From: Streptomyces sp. col6
Lineage (GTDB): Bacteria; Actinomycetota; Actinomycetes; Streptomycetales; Streptomycetaceae
NCBI RefSeq assembly: GCF_008042035.1
Contig: NZ_RDBL01000006.1
Coordinates: 927,496 to 991,495 of the forward strand
Direction of reading: 5' to 3'
Length of the DNA stretch: 64,000 nucleotides
The translations under genes were made by a program, and so were the position numbers. The notes under the pieces are model-generated. The model was not told the origin of the DNA. It searched no databases and saw only the letters and a program-made list of their open reading frames with translations. This document shows positions 24,877 to 34,203 of this stretch, in pieces; within the stretch, counting starts at the first letter, position 1; each line of letters opens with the position of its first letter.

Positions 24877-27800
24877 GTGTCCCCGCGCCTCACCGATCCC
24901 GAGCAGCTCAAGGAGCTTCTGGGCATCCCCTTCACCCCGGAGCAGACGGCCTGCATCACCGCGCCGCCCGCCCCGCAGGTGATCGTGGCCGGAGCCGGTT
25001 CGGGGAAGACCACGGTGATGGCCGCCCGCGTGGTGTGGCTGGTCGGCACCGGCCAGGTGGCCCCCGAGCAGGTCCTCGGACTCACCTTCACCAACAAGGC
25101 GGCCGGTGAGCTGGCCGAGCGCGTACGCAAGGCACTCGTCGCCGCCGGAGTCACCGACCCGGACGTGATCGACCCGGACAACCCCCCGGGCGAGCCCGGC
25201 ATCTCCACGTACCACGCCTTCGCCGGGCGGCTGCTGACCGAGCACGGGCTGCGCATCGGGCTCGAACCGGGCGTCCGCCTCCTCGCCGACGCCACCCGCT
25301 ACCAGCTCGCCGCCCGCGTGCTGCGCGAGGCCCCCGGCCCCTACCCCGCACTGACCAGGTCCTTCCCCACCCTCGTCAGCGACCTGCTCGCGCTCGACGC
25401 CGAGCTGGCCGAACACCTCGTACGCCCCGAACAGCTCGACGCGCACGACACCGAGCTGCTGCGCACGCTGGAGACGGCCCGGCTCAGCAACGCCGAACTG
25501 CGCAAGATCCCCGAGGCCGCCGGGGCCCGCCGCGAACTGCTCGCGCTGACCCGGCGCTACCGCGAGGCGAAGCGGAGCCGCGACCTCCTCGACTTCGGCG
25601 ACCAGATCGCCCGCTCCGCAGAGCTGGCCCTCACCCGCCCCGAGGTCGGCGCGATCCTGCGCGACGAGTACCGCGTCGTCCTGCTCGACGAGTACCAGGA
25701 CACCTCCGTCGCCCAGCGGCTCCTGCTCTCCGCCCTCTTCGGCAGCGGCCCCGGTACCGGCCCGACCGGGCACGCCGTCACCGCCGTCGGTGACCCCTGC
25801 CAGGCCATCTACGGCTGGCGCGGTGCCTCCGTCGCCAACCTCGACGACTTCCCGCACCACTTCCCGCACGCCGACGGCACCCCCGCCACCCGCTACGCGC
25901 TGAGCGAGAACCGCCGCAGCGGAGGCCGCCTCCTCCACCTCGCCAACGGGCTCGCCGCGCCCCTGCGCGCCATGCACGAGGGCGTCGAGGCCCTGCGCCC
26001 CGCCCCCGGCGCCGAGCGCGACGGCCTCGTCCGCTGCGCACTGCTGCCCACCCACACCGAGGAGATCGCCTGGCTCGCGGACTCGATCGCCCACCTCGTG
26101 CGCACCGGCAAGGCACCCGGCGAGATCGCCGTCCTGTGCCGCACCGCCGGTGACTTCCCGGAGATCCAGGCCGCGCTGGTCGCCCGCGACATCCCGGTCG
26201 AGGTCGTCGGCCTCTCCGGGCTGCTCCACCTCCCCGAGGTCGCGGACCTCGTCGCCGTCTGCGAAGTGCTCCAGGACCCGGGGGCCAACGCCGCCCTCGT
26301 CCGCCTGCTCACCGGCCCCCGCTGGCGGATCGGCCCCCGCGACCTGGCCCTGCTCGGCCGCCGGGCCCGCCTCCTCGTCCACCGCGCCGCCCACGGCGAC
26401 GACGAGGACTTCGACCCCGACCGCAGGCTCGCCGAGGCCGTCGAGGGGGTCGACCCGGCCGAGGTGATCTCCCTCGCCGACGCCCTGGACACCTTCCTGG
26501 ACGCGGGCGGCGAGGAGGACGACCGGCTTCCGTTCTCCGCCGAGGCCCGGATCCGCTTCGCCCGCCTCGCCGCCGAACTGCGCGACCTGCGCCGCTCGCT
26601 CGCCGACCCCCTGATGGACGTCCTGCACCGGGTCCTGGCCACCACCGGCCTGGAGGTCGAGCTCTCCGCGTCCCCGCAGGCGCTCGCCGCCCGCCGTCGC
26701 GAGACGCTGGGCAACTTCCTCGACGTCGCCGCCCGCTTCGCCGCCGTCGACGGCGAGGCCACACTGCTCGCCTTCCTCGGCTTCCTGCGCACCGCCGCCC
26801 AGTACGAGAAGGGCCTCGACAACGCGCTGCCCGGCGGCGAGAACACCGTCAAGGTCCTCACCGCCCACAAGTCCAAGGGCCTGGAATGGGACGTCGTCGC
26901 GGTGCCCGGACTGGTCACCGGCCAGTTCCCCAGCGGCCAGTCCCGCGACGCCTGGACCTCCCAGGCCAAGGTCCTCCCGCACGCCCTGCGCGGCGACACC
27001 GCCACGCTGCCCGCCCTGCACACCTACGACGCCAAGGGCCTCAAGGGCTTCAAGGAGGAGATGAAGGAGCACCAGCACACGGAGGAGCTGCGCCTCGGCT
27101 ACGTCACCTTCACCCGCCCCCGCACGCTGCTGCTCGGCTCCGGCCACTGGTGGGGCCCCAGCCAGAAGAAGCCGCGGGGCCCGTCCCCCTTCCTGCACGC
27201 GCTGTACGAGCACTGCGCCGCCGGGTACGGGGAGATCGACGCGTGGGCGGACGAGCCCGCCGAGACCGACGAGAACCCCGCCCTGGCCGAGGCGTCCGCC
27301 GATCACGCCTGGCCGCTCCCGCTGGACGACACCGCCCTGGCCCGCCGCAGGGCCGCCGCGGACACGGTGCTGCGACTGCTGGCGGAGGGGGAGACGCCGG
27401 TCCCGGACGCCGAGCCTCTTGCCGACGACGCGCTGTTCCCCGACGACGCGCCGTTCCCCGACGAGGACCCCTTCTCCGACGAGCCGCCCTTCCCCGACGA
27501 GGCTCCATTCGGCGACGACGCGCCGCCCCCGGCGGCGCAGTGCTCGTACAGCGCGTGCAGGAAGCCCCCGCCCGGCTCACCCCCGAGGAGGCCCGCACCC
27601 TCGCCTCCTGGGACCGGGACCTGGACGCGCTGGCCGGGGAGCTGCGCCGGGCCCGCGCCACCGTGCGCGACGTGCTCGTCCCCGCCTCGCTCTCCGCCAC
27701 CCAGCTGCTGCGCCTCGCCGACGACCCCGACGGCTTCGCCCGGGAGCTGGCCCGGCCCATGCCCCGCCCGCCGCAGCCGGCCGCCCGCCGGGGCACCCGC

Positions 27801-28277
27801 TTCCACGCCTGGGTGGAGTCCCGCTTCGAGGAACTGCCGCTGCCCATGCTCGGCCCCGACGAGCTGCCCGGCGGCGACGAGAGCGACGCCGACATCGCGG
27901 ACGAACAGGATCTCGCCGCGCTGAAGGAAGCCTTCGAGCGGACCCCGTACGCCCGCCGCACCCCGCACCGCGTGGAGACGCCGTTCCAGATCACGCTGGC
28001 CGGCCGGGTGATCCGGGGCCGTATCGACGCTGTGTACCGCACCGGGGACACGTACGAGATCGTCGACTGGAAGACCAGCCGCACCCACACCGCCGACCCG
28101 CTCCAGCTCGCCGTCTACCGGCTGGCCTGGGCCGAACTGCACGGGCTGCCACTCTCCGACGTCACGGCCACCTTCCTCTTCGTGCGCAGTGGCGAGGCTG
28201 TGCGCCCCGCCTCCCTGCCGGGCCGCCCGGAGCTGGAGCGCATCCTCCTGGACGAGCCACCTCCGTCGGACGGATAA
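24877..28277 (+). pseudogene. adnB: AdnB-type helicase-nuclease subunit, interrupted by frameshift with inverted repeat
   Basis: The partner of AdnA. The first frame (24877 to about 27530) carries Walker A AGAGSGKTT near 38-46, LLDEYQDTS near 268, VGDPCQAIYGWRG and AHKSKGLEWDVVAVPG. It ends in a tandem F-P-D-E-x-P hexapeptide linker. The nuclease part (TPEEARTLASWDRD, RGRIDAVYR, EIVDWKTSR, PLQLAVYRLAW) lies in another frame and ends at 28277. The shift coincides with a 37-bp copy, inverted, of the gene's own 27189-27225 segment. As written, the first frame stops at 27924 and lacks the nuclease. This is either a true loss, which would break AdnAB, or a sequence/assembly error. In-frame ATG 24823 is an alternative start. 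Confidence 0.8.
27189..27564. repeat. 37-bp perfect inverted repeat inside the adnB-like gene
   Basis: The segment 27189-27225 (coding FLHALYEHCAAG) is repeated as its exact reverse complement at 27528-27564, with 302 bases between arms. The second arm lies at the end of the acidic linker, where the reading frame changes. Too long and exact for chance. Confidence 0.92.
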
Positions 28278-28287
28278 GCTGAAGGTC

Positions 28288-29682
28288 ATGAGCGACACCC
28301 CGGACAGCGCTGTCCGTACGTACACCGAGCAGCACCGCACAGCCTTCCTCGACGACCTTTCCGAGTGGCTGCGCATCCCCTCCGTATCCGCTCAGCCGGA
28401 GCACGAGGGCGACGTACGGCGCAGCGCCGAGTGGCTGTCGGCCAAGCTGAAGGAGACCGGCTTCCCGGTCACCGAGATCTGGGAGACGGACGGGGCACCC
28501 ACCGTCTTCGCCGAGTGGCCGTCCGAGGACCCCGCCGCCCCCACCGTCCTGGTGTACGGACACCACGACGTGCAGCCCGCGGCCCGCGAGGACGGCTGGA
28601 GCACCGAGCCGTTCGAGCCGGTGATCCGCGACGGCCGGATGTACGGGCGCGGCGCGGCCGACGACAAGGGGCAGGTGTTCTTCCACACCCTCGGCGTCCG
28701 GGCCCACCTCGCCGCCACCGGCCGCAGCACCCCCGCCGTGCACCTCAAGCTGGTCGTCGAGGGCGAGGAGGAGTCGGGCTCGCCGCACTTCCGCGAGCTG
28801 GTCGAGCGGCACGCCGACCGCCTCGCCGCCGACGTCGTGATCGTCTCCGACACCGGCATGTGGAACGAGACCACGCCGACCGTCTGCACCGGGATGCGCG
28901 GCCTCGCCGAGTGCGAGATCGAGCTGCACGGACCCGCGCAGGACATCCACTCGGGCTCGTTCGGCGGCGCCGTGCCCAACCCGGCGACCGAGATCGCTCG
29001 CCTCGTCGCGGCGCTCCACGACACGGACGGACGGGTCGCGGTCCCCGGCTTCTACGACGGCGTGGCCGAACTCACCGACACCGAACGCGTCCTCTTCGCC
29101 GAGCTGCCGTTCGACGAGGCCGACTGGCTGCGCACCGCCAAGTCCCGGGTCGCCTCCGGCGAGGCGGGGTACTCCACACTGGAGCGGATCTGGGCCCGCC
29201 CGACCGCCGAGGTCAACGGCATCGGCGGCGGCTACCAGGGCGCCGGCAGCAAGACGATCATCCCCTCGTCCGCCCGCGCCAAGATCAGCTTCCGCCTGGT
29301 GGCCGGCCAGGACCCCGACCACATCCAGCAGGTCGTACGGGCCTGGGCCGAGGCCCGTATCCCGGCCGGAATCAGCCACCGGATCACCTTCCTGCCCGCC
29401 ACCCGGCCCTGTCTGACGCCCCTGGACCACCCGGCGCTCCAGGCCGTGGTCCGGGCCATGGGCCGGGCGTTCGGCCGGAAGGTCCTGTTCACCCGGGAAG
29501 GAGGCTCGGGACCCGCCGCCGACCTCCAGGACGTGCTCGGCGCGCCCGTCCTCTTCCTCGGCATCTCCGTACCGTCCGACGGCTGGCACGCCCCCGACGA
29601 GAAGGTCGAACTGGACCTGCTGTTCAAGGGCGTCGAGACAGCCGCCCACCTCTGGAGCGACCTGGCGGCCGCCCTCCGCTGA
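28288..29682 (+). CDS. M20-family metallopeptidase (dipeptidase)
   Basis: A 464-residue M20 zinc exopeptidase. Metal and catalytic residues are visible: YGHHDVQPA near 91 (His ligand, Asp), GRGAADDKGQ near 128 (bridging Asp), VVEGEEESGS near 157 (catalytic Glu and ligand Glu), SDTGMW near 190, and a C-terminal His in DGWHAPDEKV near 437. It hydrolyses dipeptides or similar substrates in the cytoplasm. ATG 28288 lies seven bases after TAAGCT (28275-28280), which overlaps the stop of the adnB-like gene, so it is probably leaderless. Confidence 0.92.
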   Translation: MSDTPDSAVRTYTEQHRTAFLDDLSEWLRIPSVSAQPEHEGDVRRSAEWLSAKLKETGFPVTEIWETDGAPTVFAEWPSEDPAAPTVLVYGHHDVQPAAREDGWSTEPFEPVIRDGRMYGRGAADDKGQVFFHTLGVRAHLAATGRSTPAVHLKLVVEGEEESGSPHFRELVERHADRLAADVVIVSDTGMWNETTPTVCTGMRGLAECEIELHGPAQDIHSGSFGGAVPNPATEIARLVAALHDTDGRVAVPGFYDGVAELTDTERVLFAELPFDEADWLRTAKSRVASGEAGYSTLERIWARPTAEVNGIGGGYQGAGSKTIIPSSARAKISFRLVAGQDPDHIQQVVRAWAEARIPAGISHRITFLPATRPCLTPLDHPALQAVVRAMGRAFGRKVLFTREGGSGPAADLQDVLGAPVLFLGISVPSDGWHAPDEKVELDLLFKGVETAAHLWSDLAAALR

Positions 29683-29725
29683 ATTCTCTGACGCCCGATC
29701 CATCCCGGGGGAGTAGGAAGCACCT

Positions 29726-30673
29726 GTGAGCACCTTCGACAACGCCACCACGGACCGGCCCATCGGTCTGACCGCGCCGAGCGGCATCGACCGCGCGGCG
29801 CACCACCGCCTCGACGAGGCATGGCTGTCCGCCGCGTGGAGCCACCCGACGACCCGGGTCTTCGTGGTCTCCGGGGGCCAGGTGCTGATCGACGACACCG
29901 ACGACGGCACCGAACTCGTGATGACGCCCGCCTTCGAGGCACCCGTCACCGAGACCCACCGCTACTTCCTCGGCACCGACGCGGACGGCGTCAGCTACTT
30001 CGCGCTCCAGAAGGACACGCTGCCGGGCCGCATGGACCAGTCGGCGCGCCCGGCCGGGCTGCGTGAGGCGGGCCTGCTGCTCGGCCCCCGCGACGCCGGC
30101 CTGATGGTGCACGCGGTGGCCCTGGAGAACTGGCAGCGGCTGCACCGCTTCTGCTCCCGCTGCGGCGAGCGCACGGTCATCGCGGCGGCCGGCCACATCC
30201 GCCGCTGCCCGGCCTGCGGCGCCGAGCACTACCCGCGCACCGACCCGGCGGTCATCATGCTCGTCACCGACGACCAGGACCGCGCGCTGCTCGGCCGCCA
30301 GGTCCACTGGCCCGAGGGCCGCTTCTCCACGCTCGCCGGATTCGTCGAGCCGGGTGAGTCGATCGAGCAGTCCGTGGCGCGCGAGGTCTTCGAGGAGGCG
30401 GGCGTCACGGTCGGCGAGGTCGAGTACGTCGCCAGCCAGCCCTGGCCCTTCCCGTCGAGCCTGATGCTGGGCTTCATGGCCCGTGCCACGACGTTCGACA
30501 TCAACGTGGACGGCGAGGAGATCGAGGAGGCGCGCTGGTTCTCCCGCGAGGAGCTGACCACCGCCTTCGAGTCGGGCGAGATCCTGCCGCCGTTCGGCAT
30601 CTCGATCGCCTCCCGGCTGATCGAGCTCTGGTACGGCAAGCCGCTTCCGAAGCCGGTGCGCGCGGCCGTCTGA
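29726..30673 (+). CDS. nudC: NAD(+)/NADH diphosphatase NudC
   Basis: A 315-residue Nudix hydrolase that cleaves NADH and removes NAD caps from RNA. A four-Cys zinc site (CSRCG...CPACG) lies near 148-168. The Nudix box runs from GFVEPGE to REVFEEAGV near 207-230. The NudC-specific signature SQPWPFPSS follows near 236. GTG 29726 has a GGGGGAGTAGGA ribosome site. Its neighbours mycoredoxin and uvrD2 match the mycobacterial order Rv3199c-Rv3198A-Rv3198c (recalled). Confidence 0.95.
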   Translation: MSTFDNATTDRPIGLTAPSGIDRAAHHRLDEAWLSAAWSHPTTRVFVVSGGQVLIDDTDDGTELVMTPAFEAPVTETHRYFLGTDADGVSYFALQKDTLPGRMDQSARPAGLREAGLLLGPRDAGLMVHAVALENWQRLHRFCSRCGERTVIAAAGHIRRCPACGAEHYPRTDPAVIMLVTDDQDRALLGRQVHWPEGRFSTLAGFVEPGESIEQSVAREVFEEAGVTVGEVEYVASQPWPFPSSLMLGFMARATTFDINVDGEEIEEARWFSREELTTAFESGEILPPFGISIASRLIELWYGKPLPKPVRAAV

Positions 30674-30690
30674 CCGGGCCCGGACACACC

Positions 30691-30727
30691 GCCGCCCCCT
30701 CCGGTGCGCTGACCGGAGAGGGCGGGC
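30691..30727. terminator. Probable terminator between nudC and mycoredoxin gene
   Basis: Imperfect GC-rich hairpin with core arms CTCCGG (30699-30704) and CCGGAG (30713-30718), extended by GCCGCCC/GGGCGGGC. It lies between convergent genes. Confidence 0.5.
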
Positions 30728-30748
30728 GGATGCGGGGCGCGGGCAGGA

Positions 30749-31006
30749 TCAGACCGCGAGGGCCTGCTTCACCTGGGCCAGGCTCGGGTTCGTCATGACG
30801 ACGTCCTCGCCGCCGCCGGCGGGGACGACCAGCACGGTCGGGACCGTCTGGTTTCCGCCATTGGCCTTCTCGACGAAGGCCGCCGACTCCGGGTCCTGCT
30901 CGATGTTGATCTCGGTGTAGGCGATGCCCTCGCGGTCCATCTGCCCCTTCAGCCGACGGCAGTAGCCGCACCACGTGGTGCTGTACATCGTCACAGTGCC
31001 CGGCAT
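30749..31006 (-). CDS. mrx1: Mycoredoxin (glutaredoxin-fold, CGYC)
   Basis: An 85-residue thioredoxin-fold protein with active site TTWCGYCRRLK near 9-19 and cis-Pro motif TVPTVLVV near 55. Mycoredoxins reduce mycothiol mixed disulfides in actinobacteria. ATG 31006 (GAGGAGCGCGAAGAC upstream) is chosen over the in-frame start at 31051. A SigmaR-type promoter lies about 110 bases upstream, fitting the thiol-stress regulon. It is divergent from uvrD2. Confidence 0.92.
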   Translation of the reverse strand: MPGTVTMYSTTWCGYCRRLKGQMDREGIAYTEINIEQDPESAAFVEKANGGNQTVPTVLVVPAGGGEDVVMTNPSLAQVKQALAV

Positions 31007-31119
31007 GTCTTCGCGCTCCTCTGTCTCATCGGTCCCGGCAGATCCCGTCACGCCCGGGGGCCCGTGTCACGTCTCGTGTGTCACACAGGGGCCTGGCGTG
31101 CGGTGCCGCACGTCAGGTG

Positions 31120-31145
31120 AACGTACGGGGTCCGGCCGCCATTCC
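31120..31145 (-). promoter_or_regulatory. SigmaR-type promoter of mycoredoxin gene
   Basis: On the minus strand GGAAT (31145-31141), 18 bases, then GTT (31122-31120), an exact consensus match in the right orientation. The leader would be about 107 bases. Confidence 0.72.
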
Positions 31146-31273
31146 CGGCGCCGGGGCCCTTGCGGGACGGGGCCCGCGCGCCCCGGACGGCGCCCCCGGC
31201 ATTAGTACGACGGATACCTCACCCCTGTGGACAACCACCGCGCCCGTCCTCTGCGACCTGGCAGCATGGCGGG

Positions 31274-33526
31274 GTGACATCAGCGACGCACTCCACCCTC
31301 TTCCCCCGGGTCCCCGACTCAGCGGACGCCGTCCTCGACGGGCTCGACCCCGAGCAGCGCGAGGTCGCCACGGCCCTGCGGGGCCCGGTGTGCGTGCTGG
31401 CCGGGGCCGGTACGGGCAAGACGCGGGCGATCACGCACCGCATCGCCTACGGAGTGCGTGCGGGGATACTCCAGCCGGCCAGCGTCCTGGCCGTCACGTT
31501 CACCAACCGGGCGGCCGGCGAGATGCGCGGCCGGCTGCGCCAGCTGGGCGCGGGCGGCGTGCAGGCACGGACGTTCCACTCCGCCGCACTGCGCCAGCTT
31601 CAGTACTTCTGGCCGAAAGCAGTCGGTGGCCAGCTGCCCAGGCTCGTGGAGCGCAAGGTCCAGCTGGTGGCCGAGGCGGCGGCCCGCTGCGGCATCCGGC
31701 TCGACCGCAACGAGCTGCGCGACGTGACGGGCGAGATCGAGTGGGCCAAGGTCACCCAGACCGTCCCCGCCGACTACCCGGCCGTGGTCGCCAAGGCCCA
31801 GCGGGACGCCCCGCGCGATCCGGCGGAGATCGCCAAGGTCTACGAGACCTACGAGGAGCTGAAGCGCGAGCGCACGGTGATCGACTTCGAGGACGTGCTG
31901 CTCCTGACCGTCGGCATCCTCCAGGACCGGCACGACATCGCCGACCACATCCGCCGCCAGTACCAGCACTTCGTGGTCGACGAGTACCAGGACGTGAGCC
32001 CGCTCCAGCAGCGGCTTCTCGACCTCTGGCTCGGCGACCGGGACAGCCTCTGCGTCGTCGGCGACGCCGGCCAGACGATCTACTCCTTCACCGGGGCCAC
32101 CCCCGACCACCTCCTCAACTTCCGCGCCCGCCACCCCGGCGCCACGGTCGTCAAGCTCGTCCGCGACTACCGCTCCACGCCGCAGGTGGTCCACCTGGCC
32201 AACGGGCTGCTCTCCCAGGCCACCGGCCGGGCCGCCGAGCACCGCCTCGACCTGGTCTCCCAGCGCGAGGGCGGCCCCGAGCCCGCCTTCGTGGAGTACG
32301 CGGACGAGCCCGCCGAGGCCGAGGGCACCGCCCGCCGTATCCGCGATCTGATCGCCGCGGGCGTCCCGGCCGGCGAGATCGCGGTGCTCTACCGGATCAA
32401 CGCCCAGTCCGAGGTCTACGAGCAGGCCCTCGCGGACGCGGGCGTCCCCTACCAACTGCGGGGAGCCGAGCGGTTCTTCGAGCGCGCCGAGGTCCGGGAG
32501 GCGGGCATCGCCCTGCGCGGCGCGGCCCGCGCGGGGGGCAACGACTCCCTGCTGGACCAGGCGGAGGGCCTGCCCGCCGAGGTGCGTGCGGTGCTCTCCA
32601 CGAAGGGCTGGCGCAGCGAGCCGCCCGCCGGCTCCGGAGCGGTGCGCGACCGCTGGGAGTCCCTGGCCGCCCTCGTCAGGCTCGCGGAGGACTTCGAACG
32701 GGCCAAGCCCGGGGCGACCCTCTCCGACCTGGTCGCCGAGCTCGACGAGCGGGCCGCCGCCCAGCACGCCCCCACGGTCCAGGGCGTCACACTGGCCTCG
32801 CTCCACTCGGCGAAGGGCCTGGAGTGGGACGCCGTGTTCCTGGTCGGGCTGACCGAGGGCATGATGCCGATCACCTACGCCAAGACGGAGGAGCAGATCG
32901 AGGAGGAGCGCCGGCTGCTGTACGTCGGCGTCACCCGGGCCCGCTTCCACCTCGCGCTCTCGTGGGCACTGTCCCGGTCGCCCGGCAGCCGGCCCGGACG
33001 GCGGCCGACCCGCTTCCTGAACGGGCTCCGCCCCGGCTCCACGGCCCCCGGCGGCCGGAGCGCGTCGGGTGGGCCGGGCGGCTCGCAGGCTCAGGGCTCC
33101 GCGGGCTCCTGGAGCGGCCGGGGCGGCGCGGCCGGCCCGGGGGGCGACGGCCGTCCGGGCGCGGCCGGGCGGAAGCCCCGGGGGCCCGCCCGGTGCCGGG
33201 TCTGCGGCAGGACGCTGACGGACGCGGGCGAGATGAAGCTGATGCGCTGCGACGGCTGCCCGTCCGACATGGACGAGGCGCTGTACGAGCGCCTCCACGA
33301 CTGGCGGGCGGTCCGCGCGCGGGAGATCGGCCAGCCCGCCTACTGCGTGTTCACCGACCGGACGCTGACGGCCATCGCGGAGGCGGTGCCCGGCTCCGAG
33401 GGCGAACTGGCCGGGATCCCCGGGGTCGGCGCGCGGAAGCTGGGCCGCTTCGGCGCCGCCGTTCTCGACATCTGTGCAGGTGGGGACGGGTACGGAGGCG
33501 ACGAGGACACCGCCGGAGAGATGTGA
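31274..33526 (+). CDS. uvrD2: ATP-dependent DNA helicase UvrD2
   Basis: A 750-residue SF1A 3'-5' helicase. Walker A AGAGTGKTR lies near 45, VVDEYQDVSP near 236, VVGDAGQTIYSFTG near 258, HSAKGLEWDAVF near 515 and YVGVTRARFHL near 553. After a Gly/Ser-rich linker come a tetracysteine module (CRVCG...CDGC) near 641-660 and an HRDC-type domain near 672-740, the UvrD2 layout known from M. tuberculosis. GTG 31274 lies six bases after a -10-like CAGCAT (31262-31267), so it is probably leaderless. Confidence 0.95.
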   Translation: MTSATHSTLFPRVPDSADAVLDGLDPEQREVATALRGPVCVLAGAGTGKTRAITHRIAYGVRAGILQPASVLAVTFTNRAAGEMRGRLRQLGAGGVQARTFHSAALRQLQYFWPKAVGGQLPRLVERKVQLVAEAAARCGIRLDRNELRDVTGEIEWAKVTQTVPADYPAVVAKAQRDAPRDPAEIAKVYETYEELKRERTVIDFEDVLLLTVGILQDRHDIADHIRRQYQHFVVDEYQDVSPLQQRLLDLWLGDRDSLCVVGDAGQTIYSFTGATPDHLLNFRARHPGATVVKLVRDYRSTPQVVHLANGLLSQATGRAAEHRLDLVSQREGGPEPAFVEYADEPAEAEGTARRIRDLIAAGVPAGEIAVLYRINAQSEVYEQALADAGVPYQLRGAERFFERAEVREAGIALRGAARAGGNDSLLDQAEGLPAEVRAVLSTKGWRSEPPAGSGAVRDRWESLAALVRLAEDFERAKPGATLSDLVAELDERAAAQHAPTVQGVTLASLHSAKGLEWDAVFLVGLTEGMMPITYAKTEEQIEEERRLLYVGVTRARFHLALSWALSRSPGSRPGRRPTRFLNGLRPGSTAPGGRSASGGPGGSQAQGSAGSWSGRGGAAGPGGDGRPGAAGRKPRGPARCRVCGRTLTDAGEMKLMRCDGCPSDMDEALYERLHDWRAVRAREIGQPAYCVFTDRTLTAIAEAVPGSEGELAGIPGVGARKLGRFGAAVLDICAGGDGYGGDEDTAGEM

Positions 33527-33539
33527 GAAAAACTCGTCG

Positions 33540-33579
33540 AAAAAATAGTTTGCGCCCGCCCCAGTCATCACCATAGGTT
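33540..33579 (+). promoter_or_regulatory. whiB7 promoter with AT-rich box
   Basis: AAAAAATAG (33540-33548) lies just upstream of -35 TTGCGC (33550-33555), with an 18-base spacer to -10 TAGGTT (33574-33579). An AT-rich block touching the -35 is the known WhiB7 autoregulatory site. Predicted start near 33586, giving a leader of about 620 bases before whiB7. Confidence 0.7.
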
Positions 33580-33691
33580 CTTAACCACGGAAACAGCGGC
33601 TTCTCTGAAGCCCTGGCTCCGTGCTGTACTTATCCGAATACGCAGGACCGGCTTGCCGGTCCCCCCGAGACGCCGAGAGGAGGCGATTGAA

Positions 33692-34030
33692 GTGATCAGC
33701 ATCATCGAGACCAACAAAATGACCGATCTCTCGGTCGTCTCCGCCTGCTCGCTCGGCCTTCTCGCCCGCTCCCCGAAGTCCTCCCTGCGTGCCACCGGTG
33801 TGTCCGGCGTCTCCGCCGTCATTCCGATGTCCCTGGCCGGTCTTCCCGTGCGGGAGCGCAATGAGCGACCGACCCAGGCACCGGCAGCAGCAGTAGCGAA
33901 GGGACAGGCCCAGGCCTATGCCTTTGCGGCCGTCGGTGCGGGAGCGGAAGCCGGCGTCACCGAGCAGACGAAGCACCACCACACGATGTGGGCCTTCCGT
34001 GGGCCTGAACCCTGGAGTGATCCAGCCTGA
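33692..34030 (+). CDS. Upstream ORF in the whiB7 leader (112 codons)
   Basis: GTG 33692 has a near-perfect AGGAGG eight bases upstream, so it should be well translated. The product (MISIIETNKMTDLSVVSACS at the start, KHHHTMWAFRGPEPW near the end) matches no family I know and has no TM helix. Its stop TGA (34028-34030) falls inside a small hairpin and 23 bases before the attenuator stem. This suggests that ribosome progress along the ORF, not the peptide, controls whiB7. uORF-dependent attenuation of whiB7 is known in mycobacteria; the length here is inferred from the sequence alone. Confidence 0.65.
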   Translation: MISIIETNKMTDLSVVSACSLGLLARSPKSSLRATGVSGVSAVIPMSLAGLPVRERNERPTQAPAAAVAKGQAQAYAFAAVGAGAEAGVTEQTKHHHTMWAFRGPEPWSDPA

Positions 34031-34043
34031 TCCAGCATCAGGC
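34025..34043 (+). promoter_or_regulatory. Hairpin spanning the uORF stop codon
   Basis: GCCTGAT (34025-34031) pairs perfectly with ATCAGGC (34037-34043) over a 5-base loop and includes the uORF stop. A competing pairing is possible between GGGCCTGAA (34001-34009) and TTCAGGGCC (34051-34059), the latter being the left arm of the terminator. Confidence 0.55.
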
Positions 34044-34053
34044 CGGCGCCTTC

Positions 34054-34097
34054 AGGGCCGCGGAACCCCACTCGGGATCCGCGGCCCTTTTGTTTTG
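34054..34097 (+). terminator. Intrinsic terminator (attenuator) in the whiB7 leader
   Basis: Perfect 11-bp arms AGGGCCGCGGA (34054-34064) and TCCGCGGCCCT (34078-34088), followed by TTTTGTTTTG. This is a rare classical U-tract terminator for this genome. It lies about 107 bases before the whiB7 start. Confidence 0.85.
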
Positions 34098-34203
34098 TCC
34101 CAACGGACGAGACAGCGCGAAGGAGCCTCGGGACAAGCAGGACCTGGTACCAGCCGCCCCCCGGCCAACAGGCCGGAAACGACCAGACGAGGACACCACC
34201 ACC

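Noticed and set aside
27420..27520. FPDEAP-type hexapeptide tandem repeat as a separate element
   Set aside because: It is a low-complexity acidic linker within AdnB, a normal place for length variation.
27420..27540. Programmed frameshift in the adnB-like gene
   Set aside because: No slippery heptamer or downstream pseudoknot was seen, and the frame change coincides with the inverted copy, which explains it directly.
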